Assembly (NCBI GenBank): GCA_965216955.1
Contig: CBDCGV010000017.1
Span: forward strand, 186,001 to 250,000
DNA: 64,000 nt
Source: CBDCGV01 sp965216955
Lineage (GTDB): Bacteria; Bacteroidota; Bacteroidia; Chitinophagales; JADIYW01
Reading direction: 5' to 3'
The translations under genes were made by a program, and so were the position numbers. The notes below the pieces were generated by a model that was given only the letters and a program-made list of their open reading frames with translations, made no database searches and was not told the origin of the DNA. Positions 31,849 to 40,772 of this stretch are shown here, piece after piece. How positions within the stretch are numbered: position 1 is the stretch's first letter; every line of letters starts with the position of its first letter.

Positions 31849-32379
31849 ATGATAACGACAAAAAGCATAAATGTCATTTCATTCATATTAATTATTGCCT
31901 CTTTAGTGGCCTGCAAAGGAGATATGGATGTAAACGAAATGGTTAATGAAATTAACGGCTATGCGGGTGTCTCCGAAGAATTGTGGCCTTATTTTGAACG
32001 ATTTGAAGAAGAAGCTGCCTCAAGGGGTGTTTCAGTAGATTTGAAAAGTCTTAGAATAACAGGACAAATAGCAGAAATACACAGTGAAGGTGTTGCAGGA
32101 GTTTGCAGTTACAGTTCCTCTAACCCTAGTAATGTAAGGGTTGATCAATCTTTTTGGCGATCTGCGAGTTCTCTCTTTAAAGAATTTATTGTCTTCCATG
32201 AATTAGGACATTGCGCTTTTGGTCGCGACCATAGAGAAGGATCCAATACAAATGGCTTTTGCTTAAGTCTTATGAGAAGTGGTTCTGGATCCTGTAGAGA
32301 TAATTATAGTTTTTCTACCCGAAATGCTTACTTAGATGAGCTTTTTGATACGCGCTTCTTTAATCAACTAGGATTTTAG
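31849..32379 (+). CDS. Putative zinc-metallopeptidase lipoprotein
   Basis: A 176-residue lipoprotein (lipobox LVAC, Cys22 as lipidated residue). The metal site reads FHELGHCAFGRDH: His117, Glu118, His121 and His128. It resembles the metzincin HExxHxxGxxH motif but has one extra residue before the glycine. Short proteins with HELGHC...GRDH occur in Bacteroidota and are annotated as putative metallopeptidases. Cysteines at 86, 122 and in the C-terminal third (FCLS, GSCRDN) may form disulfides. Substrate unknown; the gene is monocistronic by spacing. Confidence 0.75.
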   Translation: MITTKSINVISFILIIASLVACKGDMDVNEMVNEINGYAGVSEELWPYFERFEEEAASRGVSVDLKSLRITGQIAEIHSEGVAGVCSYSSSNPSNVRVDQSFWRSASSLFKEFIVFHELGHCAFGRDHREGSNTNGFCLSLMRSGSGSCRDNYSFSTRNAYLDELFDTRFFNQLGF

Positions 32380-32489
32380 CTGAAAACGCTTGCGCCCTTT
32401 TTTAATTCTTTCTTAAGTAGGTCTTTCTTGATTTTTATCATCTTACACTCATAGGTAATTCTTTATATTATCGAAAATTAGAGAAAGTA

Positions 32490-33725
32490 ATGTCTTATTA
32501 CGCATTAATTATTGTTCCTATATTCTTATTATTGATTGGTGCCGAAGTTTTTTTTTCCAAAAGGAAAGAGCAAAAGAATTATCGATTAAATGATACCATT
32601 TCAAATCTCAACATAGGTATAGGAAGTAGGATTGTAGGCTTGTTTTCAAAATTTTTATTACTTGGAGCATTCATGTTTGTCTATGAGAAATTTGCCCTAT
32701 TAAATATTCCCTTCTCCTGGTGGTCTGTACTTATATTGTTGTTTTTCTACGATTTTTTATTTTATTGGGCACATAGATTAGGACATGAGTCTAATTTATT
32801 TTGGGGTGCTCATTTAGTGCATCATCAAAGTGAAGAGTATAATTTTTCGGTTGCTCTACGGCAATCTTGGTTTCATGATTTACTAGCATTTTTTATTTTT
32901 CTCCCGATTCCAATTTTAGGTTTTGATATTTTAACCTTTGGCGTAGCAAGCTTAGTCAATAGCTTATTCCAATTTTGGATTCATACTAAAACTATAAAAA
33001 AGATGCCTTCATGGTTTGAATTTATATTCAATACGCCTTCTCATCACAGAGTGCATCATGCCATTAATCCTCAATATTTAGATAAAAACCATGCCGGAAT
33101 GTTTATTATTTGGGATAGACTTTTTAGAACTTACGCTGAAGAAGAAGAAGCACCTTCATATGGTATAACAAAACAACTAAATAGTTGGAACCCATTATGG
33201 GCTAACTTTCATTACTATCAGGAGATGTTTTTTGTTTCAAAATCAATTAAAGGCTGGAAGCACAAACTTAAGTTATTGTTTGCCAAGCCCGGCTGGTTGC
33301 CTAAAGAAATGAGGGAATATCAGTACGCTTCAGAGCCTGAAAGTAATAGGCAAAAGTATGACTTAAAGGCCAGCAAACCGTTAATGAGATACGTGTTGGC
33401 ACAATTCATTTTAGTACTTGGAGGCACCGTTGCTTTCATGTACCATTTTGAAAGTCTTTCTCTTTTTTTTAAAATATTATGCGCTGTAGCCATTGTATTT
33501 TCGATTTTAATAAGTGGCGCAATTATGGAAGGGAAAAGTTGGGCAAAGTATGCTGAATTTATTCGACTAATTATGATTTTTGTTGGACTTAACTCATTGT
33601 ATTATGTCTGGTATATTGATTGGTTCTTGATAACACTAATTTTTACAATTATAGGACTTATTACATTTAGTCTTTGGTTTGCATTAAGGTTAAATGAATT
33701 TAAACCTTCCAAGGTTTTTCAATAA
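32490..33725 (+). CDS. Fatty-acid hydroxylase/sterol desaturase-family membrane enzyme
   Basis: A 411-residue di-iron membrane oxygenase. Histidine boxes are HRLGHE (95-100), HLVHH (108-112) and SHHRVHH (184-190), as in the fatty-acid hydroxylase superfamily. Hydrophobic helices precede and separate the boxes, and a C-terminal bundle of four helices follows (about 310-400). This extended C-terminus resembles alkylglycerol monooxygenase-like relatives. The substrate could be a lipid, carotenoid or sterol-like molecule. No carotenoid genes are nearby. Confidence 0.87.
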   Translation: MSYYALIIVPIFLLLIGAEVFFSKRKEQKNYRLNDTISNLNIGIGSRIVGLFSKFLLLGAFMFVYEKFALLNIPFSWWSVLILLFFYDFLFYWAHRLGHESNLFWGAHLVHHQSEEYNFSVALRQSWFHDLLAFFIFLPIPILGFDILTFGVASLVNSLFQFWIHTKTIKKMPSWFEFIFNTPSHHRVHHAINPQYLDKNHAGMFIIWDRLFRTYAEEEEAPSYGITKQLNSWNPLWANFHYYQEMFFVSKSIKGWKHKLKLLFAKPGWLPKEMREYQYASEPESNRQKYDLKASKPLMRYVLAQFILVLGGTVAFMYHFESLSLFFKILCAVAIVFSILISGAIMEGKSWAKYAEFIRLIMIFVGLNSLYYVWYIDWFLITLIFTIIGLITFSLWFALRLNEFKPSKVFQ

Positions 33726-33778
33726 TTATTACCTTCAAATAGATCGAAGGCTTATTTTTGACTTAAAATATTCTAAAA

Positions 33779-34525
33779 ATGAAAAGAATCGTTACATTAT
33801 TAGCATTTATAGCTCTTACAGTAGGGTTAATGCAAGCACAACATAGAGGAAATTATGTTGTATTAGTTGCCGCAGTGGAAGGCTATGTTCCACAAAGCTC
33901 GTTTAAAGGGCTTAATGGTGTTTACAGCACCACTGTTTTCGGAGACATTAACAGATATTATGTTGGTGGATTTACCGACAAAGCCAGCGCTGAGGCGGTT
34001 GCTTCAAATGCAAGAAATATTGGTTTTGTGAATGCCAGAGTTTTGGACATCCAATATCTAAGAGATATGGCTGCTTCTTGTTGTGGTGCGCCAACTCCGG
34101 TAGCAACAGTTGAAGAGGATTTTAAAGTAAGAAATATCTTCTTTGATTTTGATAAATCTTATTTAAGAGCAGAAAGTAAAAGAGAGCTAGATAAGATATA
34201 TTCAATTTTAACTAGGAATCCGTCCTATACTTTAGAAGTTCACGCACATACTGACTCTAAAGGTAGTAATGAGTACAATGTTGCACTGGCGGAACGAAGA
34301 AAACAATCTGCTATCTCTTATTTAACTGCTAGAGGAATTTCGGCTAATAGAATAAGACCATTTAGTCATGGAGAAGAAACACCAGTAGCAAAGAATGAAA
34401 CTGTCGCTGGAGATAGCCCTCAGGGAAGACAATTGAACAGAAGAGTTGAATTCAGAATTAAAGATGGAGGTGTTGATTTAAATAAGGTAGAAGACATTAG
34501 TGTTCCTGCTCATTTAAGACAATAG
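33779..34525 (+). CDS. OmpA-family protein with SPOR-like N-terminal domain
   Basis: A 248-residue exported protein. After the signal peptide (ending LMQAQ), residues 25-95 resemble a SPOR peptidoglycan-binding fold (YVVLVAAVEGYVP, YYVGGFTDKASAEAVA, NARVLDI). Residues 120-235 form an OmpA C-terminal domain: NIFFDFDKSYLRAES, VHAHTDSKGSNEYNVALAERR (diaminopimelate-binding Asp and Arg) and GRQLNRRVEFRI. It probably tethers the outer membrane to peptidoglycan. It overlaps the convergent nuclease gene by 12 bp at the 3' ends. Confidence 0.9.
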   Translation: MKRIVTLLAFIALTVGLMQAQHRGNYVVLVAAVEGYVPQSSFKGLNGVYSTTVFGDINRYYVGGFTDKASAEAVASNARNIGFVNARVLDIQYLRDMAASCCGAPTPVATVEEDFKVRNIFFDFDKSYLRAESKRELDKIYSILTRNPSYTLEVHAHTDSKGSNEYNVALAERRKQSAISYLTARGISANRIRPFSHGEETPVAKNETVAGDSPQGRQLNRRVEFRIKDGGVDLNKVEDISVPAHLRQ

Positions 34526-36007
34526 TTGTTTTCTTAATTCACTATAAATAATATAAAGGGCATACGTATCCTTTTTACAATAGTCCAGAAGTTCTCTTCT
34601 GGACTTTTCTTTTTTTGTCTCATTACTATCGAAAAACATATTTTGATAGATCACTGCAGCATCCCTTCCCTCCTTAACAAAAGAATTTTTATAAAATGAA
34701 GGATCAAAAATTTCGATGACATCTTTTAATGAAAACCCTCCATTCATTTTTGGGTGATAATAATATAGTTTTAGAAAAACCTCTGAAATATCAATAACTC
34801 TATTTAGTCTGTTTTCAATTTCATCTTTATAATTTGGGAATTGTGCCTTAAGTTTATTTAAAAGTCTTTTCTCTAAATCACCTCCATAAACAATAATACG
34901 TTGATCTCCTTCAGTAGCTTTTAAAAAAGAAGACAAAAATTCCTCTCTATAATCAATAAAATCTGTTTTTGAAAAATAGGTTGATTTTAAAGCAGGTTGT
35001 CCATTATTATCTTCATAAACAACATAAGCAAAAGGAACATTTTCATAAGGGCTTATGCCATTATAGGGAGGAACTGCAGGTTGAAATGCCTCCATATCTA
35101 TCAAAAGTAATTCTTCAGAAAATTTATCCAGAAAAGTCTTAATCTTATTTAAATCCTTAATAACAATGTTTTCCTTTTGAGCCAAGTATAATCGTTTATC
35201 GTAATTTAAAGGTAGTTGGTCTTCTTTTAAATTAGATATTGAGCTAAACCCTTGCTTTAACAAGCTAACTTTAACCTTCTGATCAAAACTCTTTGCGTTA
35301 AAAAGTGGTGTTTTAACTTTTGCCTCCCAACATTTATTAAAAAAGTCACATGGATAGGGTTTAAAACATTGTTTTCCAATTTCTACTTTAGGAGGGGTAT
35401 CTAAAAGCAATACGCTTTTAGCATTTTCTATCATTTGCTCTGCCTCCAAAAAATTAGCCTCTAATTTGTCCGTAACATCCCTAACAATAAAAAAGTTATC
35501 CAAGTCTAATTCCCCTTTTCGCCTATATTTTCTGTTTACAAAAACAAAATGAAATTTATTTATTTTTAATCCCCACTTCTTTAATACGTAGTACTGGATT
35601 GTCGCATCATTATAATATGTTCTTGAAATTCTTAGAGAGCTCTTAACTTCATAAACATCCCATTTCCCATTATTAAAAACCAAAATATCAACGGCTACTA
35701 ATGTTCCATTATATATAAATGCTGCCTCATAAATTGGGGAGTGCTCTTGCTCAACATAATATCTTGTAACCTTTACAGATTGGTCCCATTGAAAAGGTGT
35801 TGGAGGGCTCATATCTTTCCCTCCCGGAAATAGTCGCTGTGCTAATTCACCTACATAATGCCCTCTATCAAATTTCCCTTGCTGATAAATGGAAACCTTA
35901 TCTCGTTCCTTGTAATGATTCTTATATAAATAAAGTGACTTTTCACATTGCAAGCTTCTTATAATGGTTGACTTACTTAGTTGATATATCCGCTGTCTTT
36001 TAGCCAT
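34514..36007 (-). CDS. DUF2779-type protein: Cas4/AddB-like Fe-S nuclease fused to DEDDy-like exonuclease
   Basis: A 497-residue protein that I read as two nuclease modules. The N-terminal part has PD-(D/E)xK features: Glu94, Asp107 in VAVDILVF and Glu120-x-Lys122 in VYEVKSS. It also has the four-cysteine pattern of Cas4/AddB 4Fe-4S nucleases: Cys21 far upstream, then Cys214, Cys220 and Cys226. The C-terminal part has ELLLIDMEAF (Asp304, Glu306), IIVYGGDLEKRLL and the terminal YCKKDTYAL, as in DEDDy exonucleases; this fits DUF2779. Its ATG overlaps the end of rmuC by 8 bases, so the two are coupled. DNA repair or processing is the likely role; the exact substrate is unknown. Confidence 0.78.
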   Translation of the reverse strand: MAKRQRIYQLSKSTIIRSLQCEKSLYLYKNHYKERDKVSIYQQGKFDRGHYVGELAQRLFPGGKDMSPPTPFQWDQSVKVTRYYVEQEHSPIYEAAFIYNGTLVAVDILVFNNGKWDVYEVKSSLRISRTYYNDATIQYYVLKKWGLKINKFHFVFVNRKYRRKGELDLDNFFIVRDVTDKLEANFLEAEQMIENAKSVLLLDTPPKVEIGKQCFKPYPCDFFNKCWEAKVKTPLFNAKSFDQKVKVSLLKQGFSSISNLKEDQLPLNYDKRLYLAQKENIVIKDLNKIKTFLDKFSEELLLIDMEAFQPAVPPYNGISPYENVPFAYVVYEDNNGQPALKSTYFSKTDFIDYREEFLSSFLKATEGDQRIIVYGGDLEKRLLNKLKAQFPNYKDEIENRLNRVIDISEVFLKLYYYHPKMNGGFSLKDVIEIFDPSFYKNSFVKEGRDAAVIYQNMFFDSNETKKEKSRRELLDYCKKDTYALYIIYSELRKQLLS

Positions 36008-37313
36008 CTATTGTATCCTCCTCTTCATTAGCACGCTCAACAATTTTTTCTGGCAACGCTTTTGTCGCTTTAGCGCCAAGCGCCTTAATATTTTCTGCTC
36101 TACGTACTAAATTTCCTTTTCCATCAACCAATTTATTCATTGCTGCATCATAGAACTTTTTAGAGTTGTTCATCAACTCGCCCATCTTTATCAAATCATC
36201 GACAAAGTTTTTAAACTTGTCATACATCGCACCACTTTCTTTTGCAATCTTTAACACATTCCTATTCTGATATTCTTGTTTCCAAATACTTGCAATAGTG
36301 CTTAATGTAGCATATAAAGTAGATGTACTCACAATTACTACATTTCTTTCTAAAGCATTATTATATAATTCCGGTTGGTGCTTGATTGCAAGATTAAATG
36401 CCGGTTCTATAGGCATAAACATTAAAACAAAATCAGGGCTTTCTGTCTCATAAAGCTTCTGATAATTTTTTTCACTTAATGATTTTATGTGGTTTTTTAT
36501 GGAGATTAAGTGATCATTCAAGTGTTTTTGTTGCTCGATTTTATCCTCCGCATTAATATATTTTTCATAAGCTACCAAAGATACTTTAGAGTCAATAATA
36601 AGTTTTTTGTTCTCCGGCAAAGAAATAACCACATCTGGTTGTAGTCGCTTCCCTTCTTCATTTTTTAAACTCTCCTGAATAAAATATTCACGTCCCTTTT
36701 GAAGTCCTGATTTCTCAAGTATTTTCTCAAGTATTAATTCTCCCCAATTTCCTTGTGTTTTAGAATCTCCCTTTAATGCTTTTGCCAGATTTTTAGCATC
36801 GCTGCTCATTTGCACATTCAATTCTTGCAAATGCTTAAGTTGTTCTCTCAAAGCAATGTCGCGTTCTAAATTATCCTTATTAGTACGCTCTACTTTCGAT
36901 TTAAACTCCTTAATTTCCTCTTTAAAGGGTTTTAAAATTTGATCTAACCGCTCGCTATGTTGCTGATTTAACTTTTCAGTTCTGTTATCTATAATTTTAT
37001 TGGCAATATTCTCAAACTCTGAAGTAAGTTTTGTATTTAATTCTTCTATTTCTTTAAGTTGTTCTCTTAATTTTTTTTCTAAATGTTCATTGTTTACTCT
37101 TACTGTTGTTAATTGCAAATTCAACGCCTCCCTTTTTTTTTGTTCATTCTGAATAAGCAATTCTTTATTTTCTATATCACGACTAAGCGTCTTATTTCTT
37201 TCCTCCAGTGAGAATAAAATTGACCTATTCTTTGAATTAGCTAACAACCAAGCAATAAGCCCACCTATGATCAGAGCAATTAAGATTAGAATAAATAGTA
37301 AAATTGGGTTCAT
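36000..37313 (-). CDS. rmuC: DNA recombination protein RmuC
   Basis: RmuC is a membrane-anchored coiled-coil protein with a PD-(D/E)xK-like nuclease core that limits inversions and rearrangements. It has an N-terminal membrane helix (MNPILLFILILIALIIGGLIAW region), a coiled coil over about residues 30-150, and the conserved core: QGNWGELILEKILEKSGL, LQPDVVISLPENKKLIIDSKVSL, FMPIEPAF and VSTSTLYATLSTIASIWKQE. The ATG at 37313 gives 437 residues; a TTG nine codons earlier is less likely because it would precede the membrane helix with polar residues. The stop overlaps the downstream nuclease start. Confidence 0.95.
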   Translation of the reverse strand: MNPILLFILILIALIIGGLIAWLLANSKNRSILFSLEERNKTLSRDIENKELLIQNEQKKREALNLQLTTVRVNNEHLEKKLREQLKEIEELNTKLTSEFENIANKIIDNRTEKLNQQHSERLDQILKPFKEEIKEFKSKVERTNKDNLERDIALREQLKHLQELNVQMSSDAKNLAKALKGDSKTQGNWGELILEKILEKSGLQKGREYFIQESLKNEEGKRLQPDVVISLPENKKLIIDSKVSLVAYEKYINAEDKIEQQKHLNDHLISIKNHIKSLSEKNYQKLYETESPDFVLMFMPIEPAFNLAIKHQPELYNNALERNVVIVSTSTLYATLSTIASIWKQEYQNRNVLKIAKESGAMYDKFKNFVDDLIKMGELMNNSKKFYDAAMNKLVDGKGNLVRRAENIKALGAKATKALPEKIVERANEEEDTIDG

Positions 37314-37424
37314 TATGTAATGATAATTATACCGCTCCAACTTTAAAAATATACCTCTATAAAATGAAACATTTTTATAGGATGCAACTAATATTAGCTT
37401 AATGTCATCCTAAAATTGGAGCAC

Positions 37425-37432
37425 TATCTTTG
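37425..37432 (+). promoter_or_regulatory. -7 box (TATCTTTG) ahead of the outer-membrane beta-barrel gene
   Basis: TATCTTTG matches TAnnTTTG and ends 14 bases before the ATG at 37447, giving a very short leader. A clear TTG at -33 is not seen. Confidence 0.48.
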
Positions 37433-37446
37433 ATAAAAGTCTAAAC

Positions 37447-38220
37447 ATGAAAAATTTTTACCTTTTTTTATTGCTTTTTTCGTTTTGTGCAGCGCCTAAA
37501 ATACAGGGGCAAGAGGGCTTTTACATTGGAGTTGGACTACAGGGGCACGGGACCTTTATACTTAATCAAAACACCTATGGTTATACGCTCGAACCAGACT
37601 ATAAAGTGACACTTGGCATCAATTCGTCTTTGAAATTAGGGTATATGATTACAGAGGTTTCAGGAATTCAGTTTGAATTGGGCTATACTAAAGCTGGACA
37701 AAACTATGAAGATGTCTTTCGCATTAATGGGAATTCCACTGAAGTCACCAAAGAAATAGACCTTTCTTATATTAATTTGGGTTTATTATATCGAATGTCA
37801 TTGGGCGCTAAAAAAGACGCGTTTAATAATACTCAAAACATTAGGTTTTCATTGGTCTCTGGAATTCAACTGGGCATCCTCAATTCAGCGAATCTTGAAG
37901 TAGTAGCTGGAACAAATGAAATAACAAGTTTCCCCGTACCAGGACCACTTACTCCTGCAAACATCATTAGTTATTCCTATGATGAACGCCCGAATGATGA
38001 TAAGGATTTATTCAAGACCTTAGATGTAGGTCTTATCATCCAACCTGGTGTTGATTTTTATGTTATGGATAGATTGTTTATCACTACTTCTTTGAGAACC
38101 TATTTTGGATTTACTGATATTAATGCTGCCGATTTTACTGCTCACCCCAATTATTCAGCTTCAAGGAATTTTAACTTAGGAATAAGGGTTGGATTAGGAT
38201 ATAATATTACTTATAAATAA
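37447..38220 (+). CDS. Outer-membrane beta-barrel (porin-like) protein
   Basis: A 257-residue exported protein with signal peptide (MKNFYLFLLLFSFCAAPKIQGQ). Alternating strands are typical of PorT/OmpW-like eight-strand barrels in Bacteroidota: GFYIGVGLQGHGTFIL, SSLKLGYMITEVSGIQFELGYTKAGQNY, YINLGLLYRMSL, and a closing NLGIRVGLGYNITYK. No specific function can be inferred. It is followed by the DNA glycosylase gene after 33 bp. Confidence 0.8.
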   Translation: MKNFYLFLLLFSFCAAPKIQGQEGFYIGVGLQGHGTFILNQNTYGYTLEPDYKVTLGINSSLKLGYMITEVSGIQFELGYTKAGQNYEDVFRINGNSTEVTKEIDLSYINLGLLYRMSLGAKKDAFNNTQNIRFSLVSGIQLGILNSANLEVVAGTNEITSFPVPGPLTPANIISYSYDERPNDDKDLFKTLDVGLIIQPGVDFYVMDRLFITTSLRTYFGFTDINAADFTAHPNYSASRNFNLGIRVGLGYNITYK

Positions 38221-38253
38221 TAATGCTACAAAGATTGTAATATTATTGCCTGT

Positions 38254-38829
38254 ATGGATCGCCTAATTCAAGAAATACAAAGATGTACTGTTTGTGCTGA
38301 TCAATTAAACCATGATCCTCGACCTGTTTTAGCAGCTAATGCCAAAAGTAAAATTATAATTATTGGGCAGGCACCAGGCAGAATTGTTCATGATAGTGGT
38401 GTTCCTTGGAAAGACAAAAGCGGCGATAATTTAAGATCCTGGATGAACATTGACAAAACAACTTTTTACAATACAAAAGAAATTGCGATTGTTCCAATGG
38501 GGTTTTGTTATCCAGGAAAGGGGAAATCCGGCGATCTCCCTCCAAGAGAAGAATGTGCTCCCTTATGGCACAATGCATTACTTGAAAAAATGAACCAAGT
38601 ACAACTTGTCTTGCTTATTGGGCAATATGCTCAAAAATATTATCTAAAGGAAAAGGCAAAAAGAACGCTTACAGAAACCGTTAAAAACTATAAATCATAT
38701 TTGCCCGCCTATTTTGTACTGCCTCATCCCTCTCCTAGAAATAACATATGGCAAGCAAAAAACAAATGGTTCGGGGAAGAGGTAATTCCCCATCTACAAT
38801 CTAGAATAAAAGAAACGCTATCCATCTAA
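38254..38829 (+). CDS. Fe-S uracil-DNA glycosylase family protein (family 4-like)
   Basis: A 191-residue base-excision repair enzyme of the uracil-DNA glycosylase superfamily. It has motif A GQAPGRIVHDSGVPW, and a C-terminal motif in HPSPRNNIW. Four cysteines (Cys11, Cys14, Cys85, Cys101) follow the C-x2-C...C-x15-C pattern expected for a 4Fe-4S cluster of family 4-type enzymes. Instead of the usual Asp/Glu after GQAPG the segment reads RIV, so substrate specificity could differ from canonical Udg4. It converges on the hydrolase gene. Confidence 0.85.
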   Translation: MDRLIQEIQRCTVCADQLNHDPRPVLAANAKSKIIIIGQAPGRIVHDSGVPWKDKSGDNLRSWMNIDKTTFYNTKEIAIVPMGFCYPGKGKSGDLPPREECAPLWHNALLEKMNQVQLVLLIGQYAQKYYLKEKAKRTLTETVKNYKSYLPAYFVLPHPSPRNNIWQAKNKWFGEEVIPHLQSRIKETLSI

Positions 38830-38885
38830 AATACTTCTTGGAACTCCTCCTTACAAACTTAAACCTTAAAATCTGCGTATGTTTA

Positions 38886-39887
38886 CTATTGAACTTTGGG
38901 CACCAACCCTAAGACCTCTTCGCAAAACTTAAAAGTCTCTTCCCTTACACTTTCCAAATCCTGGGAAAAAAGTTGAGAATTTATTACGTGTGACCCTACA
39001 TTGGAGAATGCGATAATTCTTTTTTGCTCATCAGGAGTTGATAGTTTCTTGCCAAGGGTTTTAATCTTTTCTATCGAAATAATTTTATCACACTCCTCCT
39101 CATTTTTATAATAATACCCTATAAAAGCTGGTTGACTTATTTTTTGAAATGTTTCAGGTGTCATAGTGCTTTTAACTAATGCTTTGAGACTTATAAGCCC
39201 TTCTAGACGATATCGATTGTTCCAATATTTCTTTACTTCTTCATTGGCTTCAAATTCTCTGTATTTACTTCCAAACATCATACGTGCCAACTGCAGACCC
39301 CAAGGCTTAATAAGATGTTCAGAATTTTTATCCGCTAGATCAAAATTAGGAGAATAGGTAATTAAACTATGTATCTCTTTGTTTTCAGATGCTATAAAAA
39401 AAGACAATGTCCCTCCTGTTGAACAGGATAACAAAATGACTTTCTCCCCTAAAATTTTACCCACGGCTACTGCTTCCCTAGCTGAATTCATTAGTTTTTC
39501 AGGTGTCATATCTGCAAAAACATCATCGCTCCTTACACCATGTCCATATAATCGAGGCAGATACATATTACAGCCATAGCGCTTTGCCATTTCCTTATGC
39601 AAGGGAGCACCTTCTTCTGCACTAGCAGAATAACCATGTAGATAAACAATACTATATGGTGTTTTTTGTTTGATACTGTCAGCCCAAAAAATAGAGGCTT
39701 TATTATTGGGTTTTATATTGTCAATTTCAGCTTCTCGATCAGCGACATGTCTATCCAACTCTTCAATAGGAATATTCAATTCAGGTAAACCTGCTTCTAA
39801 TACAGGTATCTTTTGCCTAGGCCCTAAAAAATATACTGCCGCTAAAATTAGCAGCAGTATAATTAAGTTTTTAAAAAGCTTTATCAC
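38886..39887 (-). CDS. Membrane-anchored alpha/beta-hydrolase (lipase-like)
   Basis: A 333-residue protein with an N-terminal membrane anchor (LIILLLILAAVYFLG). It has YLHGYSASAEEG (oxyanion loop), an unusual nucleophile elbow LSCSTGGTLS (Ser in S-C-S-T-G rather than G-x-S-x-G), and a candidate histidine in SNVGSHVI. This resembles the serine-aminopeptidase S33/monoglyceride lipase group. The start is GTG at 39887, 9 bp after the aquaporin stop, so the two are probably co-transcribed. Substrate unknown. Confidence 0.82.
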   Translation of the reverse strand: MIKLFKNLIILLLILAAVYFLGPRQKIPVLEAGLPELNIPIEELDRHVADREAEIDNIKPNNKASIFWADSIKQKTPYSIVYLHGYSASAEEGAPLHKEMAKRYGCNMYLPRLYGHGVRSDDVFADMTPEKLMNSAREAVAVGKILGEKVILLSCSTGGTLSFFIASENKEIHSLITYSPNFDLADKNSEHLIKPWGLQLARMMFGSKYREFEANEEVKKYWNNRYRLEGLISLKALVKSTMTPETFQKISQPAFIGYYYKNEEECDKIISIEKIKTLGKKLSTPDEQKRIIAFSNVGSHVINSQLFSQDLESVREETFKFCEEVLGLVPKVQ

Positions 39888-39896
39888 TTTTAATAA

Positions 39897-40601
39897 CTAT
39901 TCTGTCTCTAAAAAACCTTTATAAACAATACCTGCTAAAACGGCCCCTGCAATGGGTGCTACCCAAAACAACCAAAGTTGTTTTATAGCCATTCCACCTG
40001 TAAAAATCGCTACGGCAGTACTTCTTGCTGGATTAACAGAAGTATTAGTTACAGGTATAGATATTAAGTGAATCAATGTTAATCCCAAACCAATGGCTAG
40101 ACCCGCAAATTTTGCATTTGCATTTTTATGCGTCGCCCCTAAAATAATGATGAGGAACATAAATGTCATTACTATTTCTGTAACAAGGGCACCTACCATA
40201 CCATAATTTACACCATAAACATTGGCATCGTAAAAATTAGTAGCAAATGCTCCGGCACCTGCGCCAGAAAACCCTGTAAAGCCGTCTGCACTGCTTACAA
40301 TTAAATATAAAATGGCAGCACCTGCGGCACCTCCCAATACTTGAGCGATTATATAAGAAGGTAATTCTTTGGCATCAAAGCGGCCACCCATCCACAAGCC
40401 AAAAGATACTGCCGGATTAAAATGTCCTCCCGAAATAGGGCCTAATGCATAGGCTCCGGTTAAAACGGTTAAACCAAATGCAATGGATACACCTACGAGG
40501 CCAATGCCAACGTCTGCTACCCCTGCGGCCAATACGGCGCTACCACAACCTCCTAGTACCAACCAAAAGGTGCCAATAAATTCTGCTGCTAATTTTTTCA
40601 T
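39897..40601 (-). CDS. aqpZ: Aquaporin Z (water channel)
   Basis: A 234-residue inner-membrane channel with six helices and both NPA loops: GGHFNPAVSFG (NPA 62-64) and NTSVNPARSTA (NPA 190-192). Selectivity-filter positions read Phe42, His178 and Arg193, which indicates a water-selective aquaporin rather than a glycerol facilitator. MKKLAAEFIGTFWLVLGGCGSAVLAA is a typical AqpZ N-terminus. It precedes the lipase-like gene. Confidence 0.95.
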   Translation of the reverse strand: MKKLAAEFIGTFWLVLGGCGSAVLAAGVADVGIGLVGVSIAFGLTVLTGAYALGPISGGHFNPAVSFGLWMGGRFDAKELPSYIIAQVLGGAAGAAILYLIVSSADGFTGFSGAGAGAFATNFYDANVYGVNYGMVGALVTEIVMTFMFLIIILGATHKNANAKFAGLAIGLGLTLIHLISIPVTNTSVNPARSTAVAIFTGGMAIKQLWLFWVAPIAGAVLAGIVYKGFLETE

Positions 40602-40713
40602 CGTGTTTAGTTTTAATGATTATTAAATGTCTGGCTCAAAGCCAACAACCAACTAAAGTACAATAATTATAAATTATGGGCTTAATATTATTTTAACACA
40701 GGTGGAGAAATGT

Positions 40714-40738
40714 ACCTGTTAGGTTGGACCTAACAGGT
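40714..40738. repeat. Palindromic repeat, copy 1 (ACCTGTTAGGT arms)
   Basis: ACCTGTTAGGT (40714-40724) and ACCTAACAGGT (40728-40738) are perfect 11-bp arms around a three-base centre. The same palindrome recurs at 54459-54489. No T-tract follows. It lies between the diheme cytochrome gene and aqpZ. Confidence 0.75.
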
Positions 40739-40772
40739 TGATTTTAACTTTTACTCCTTTGCAGCAAAAGTT

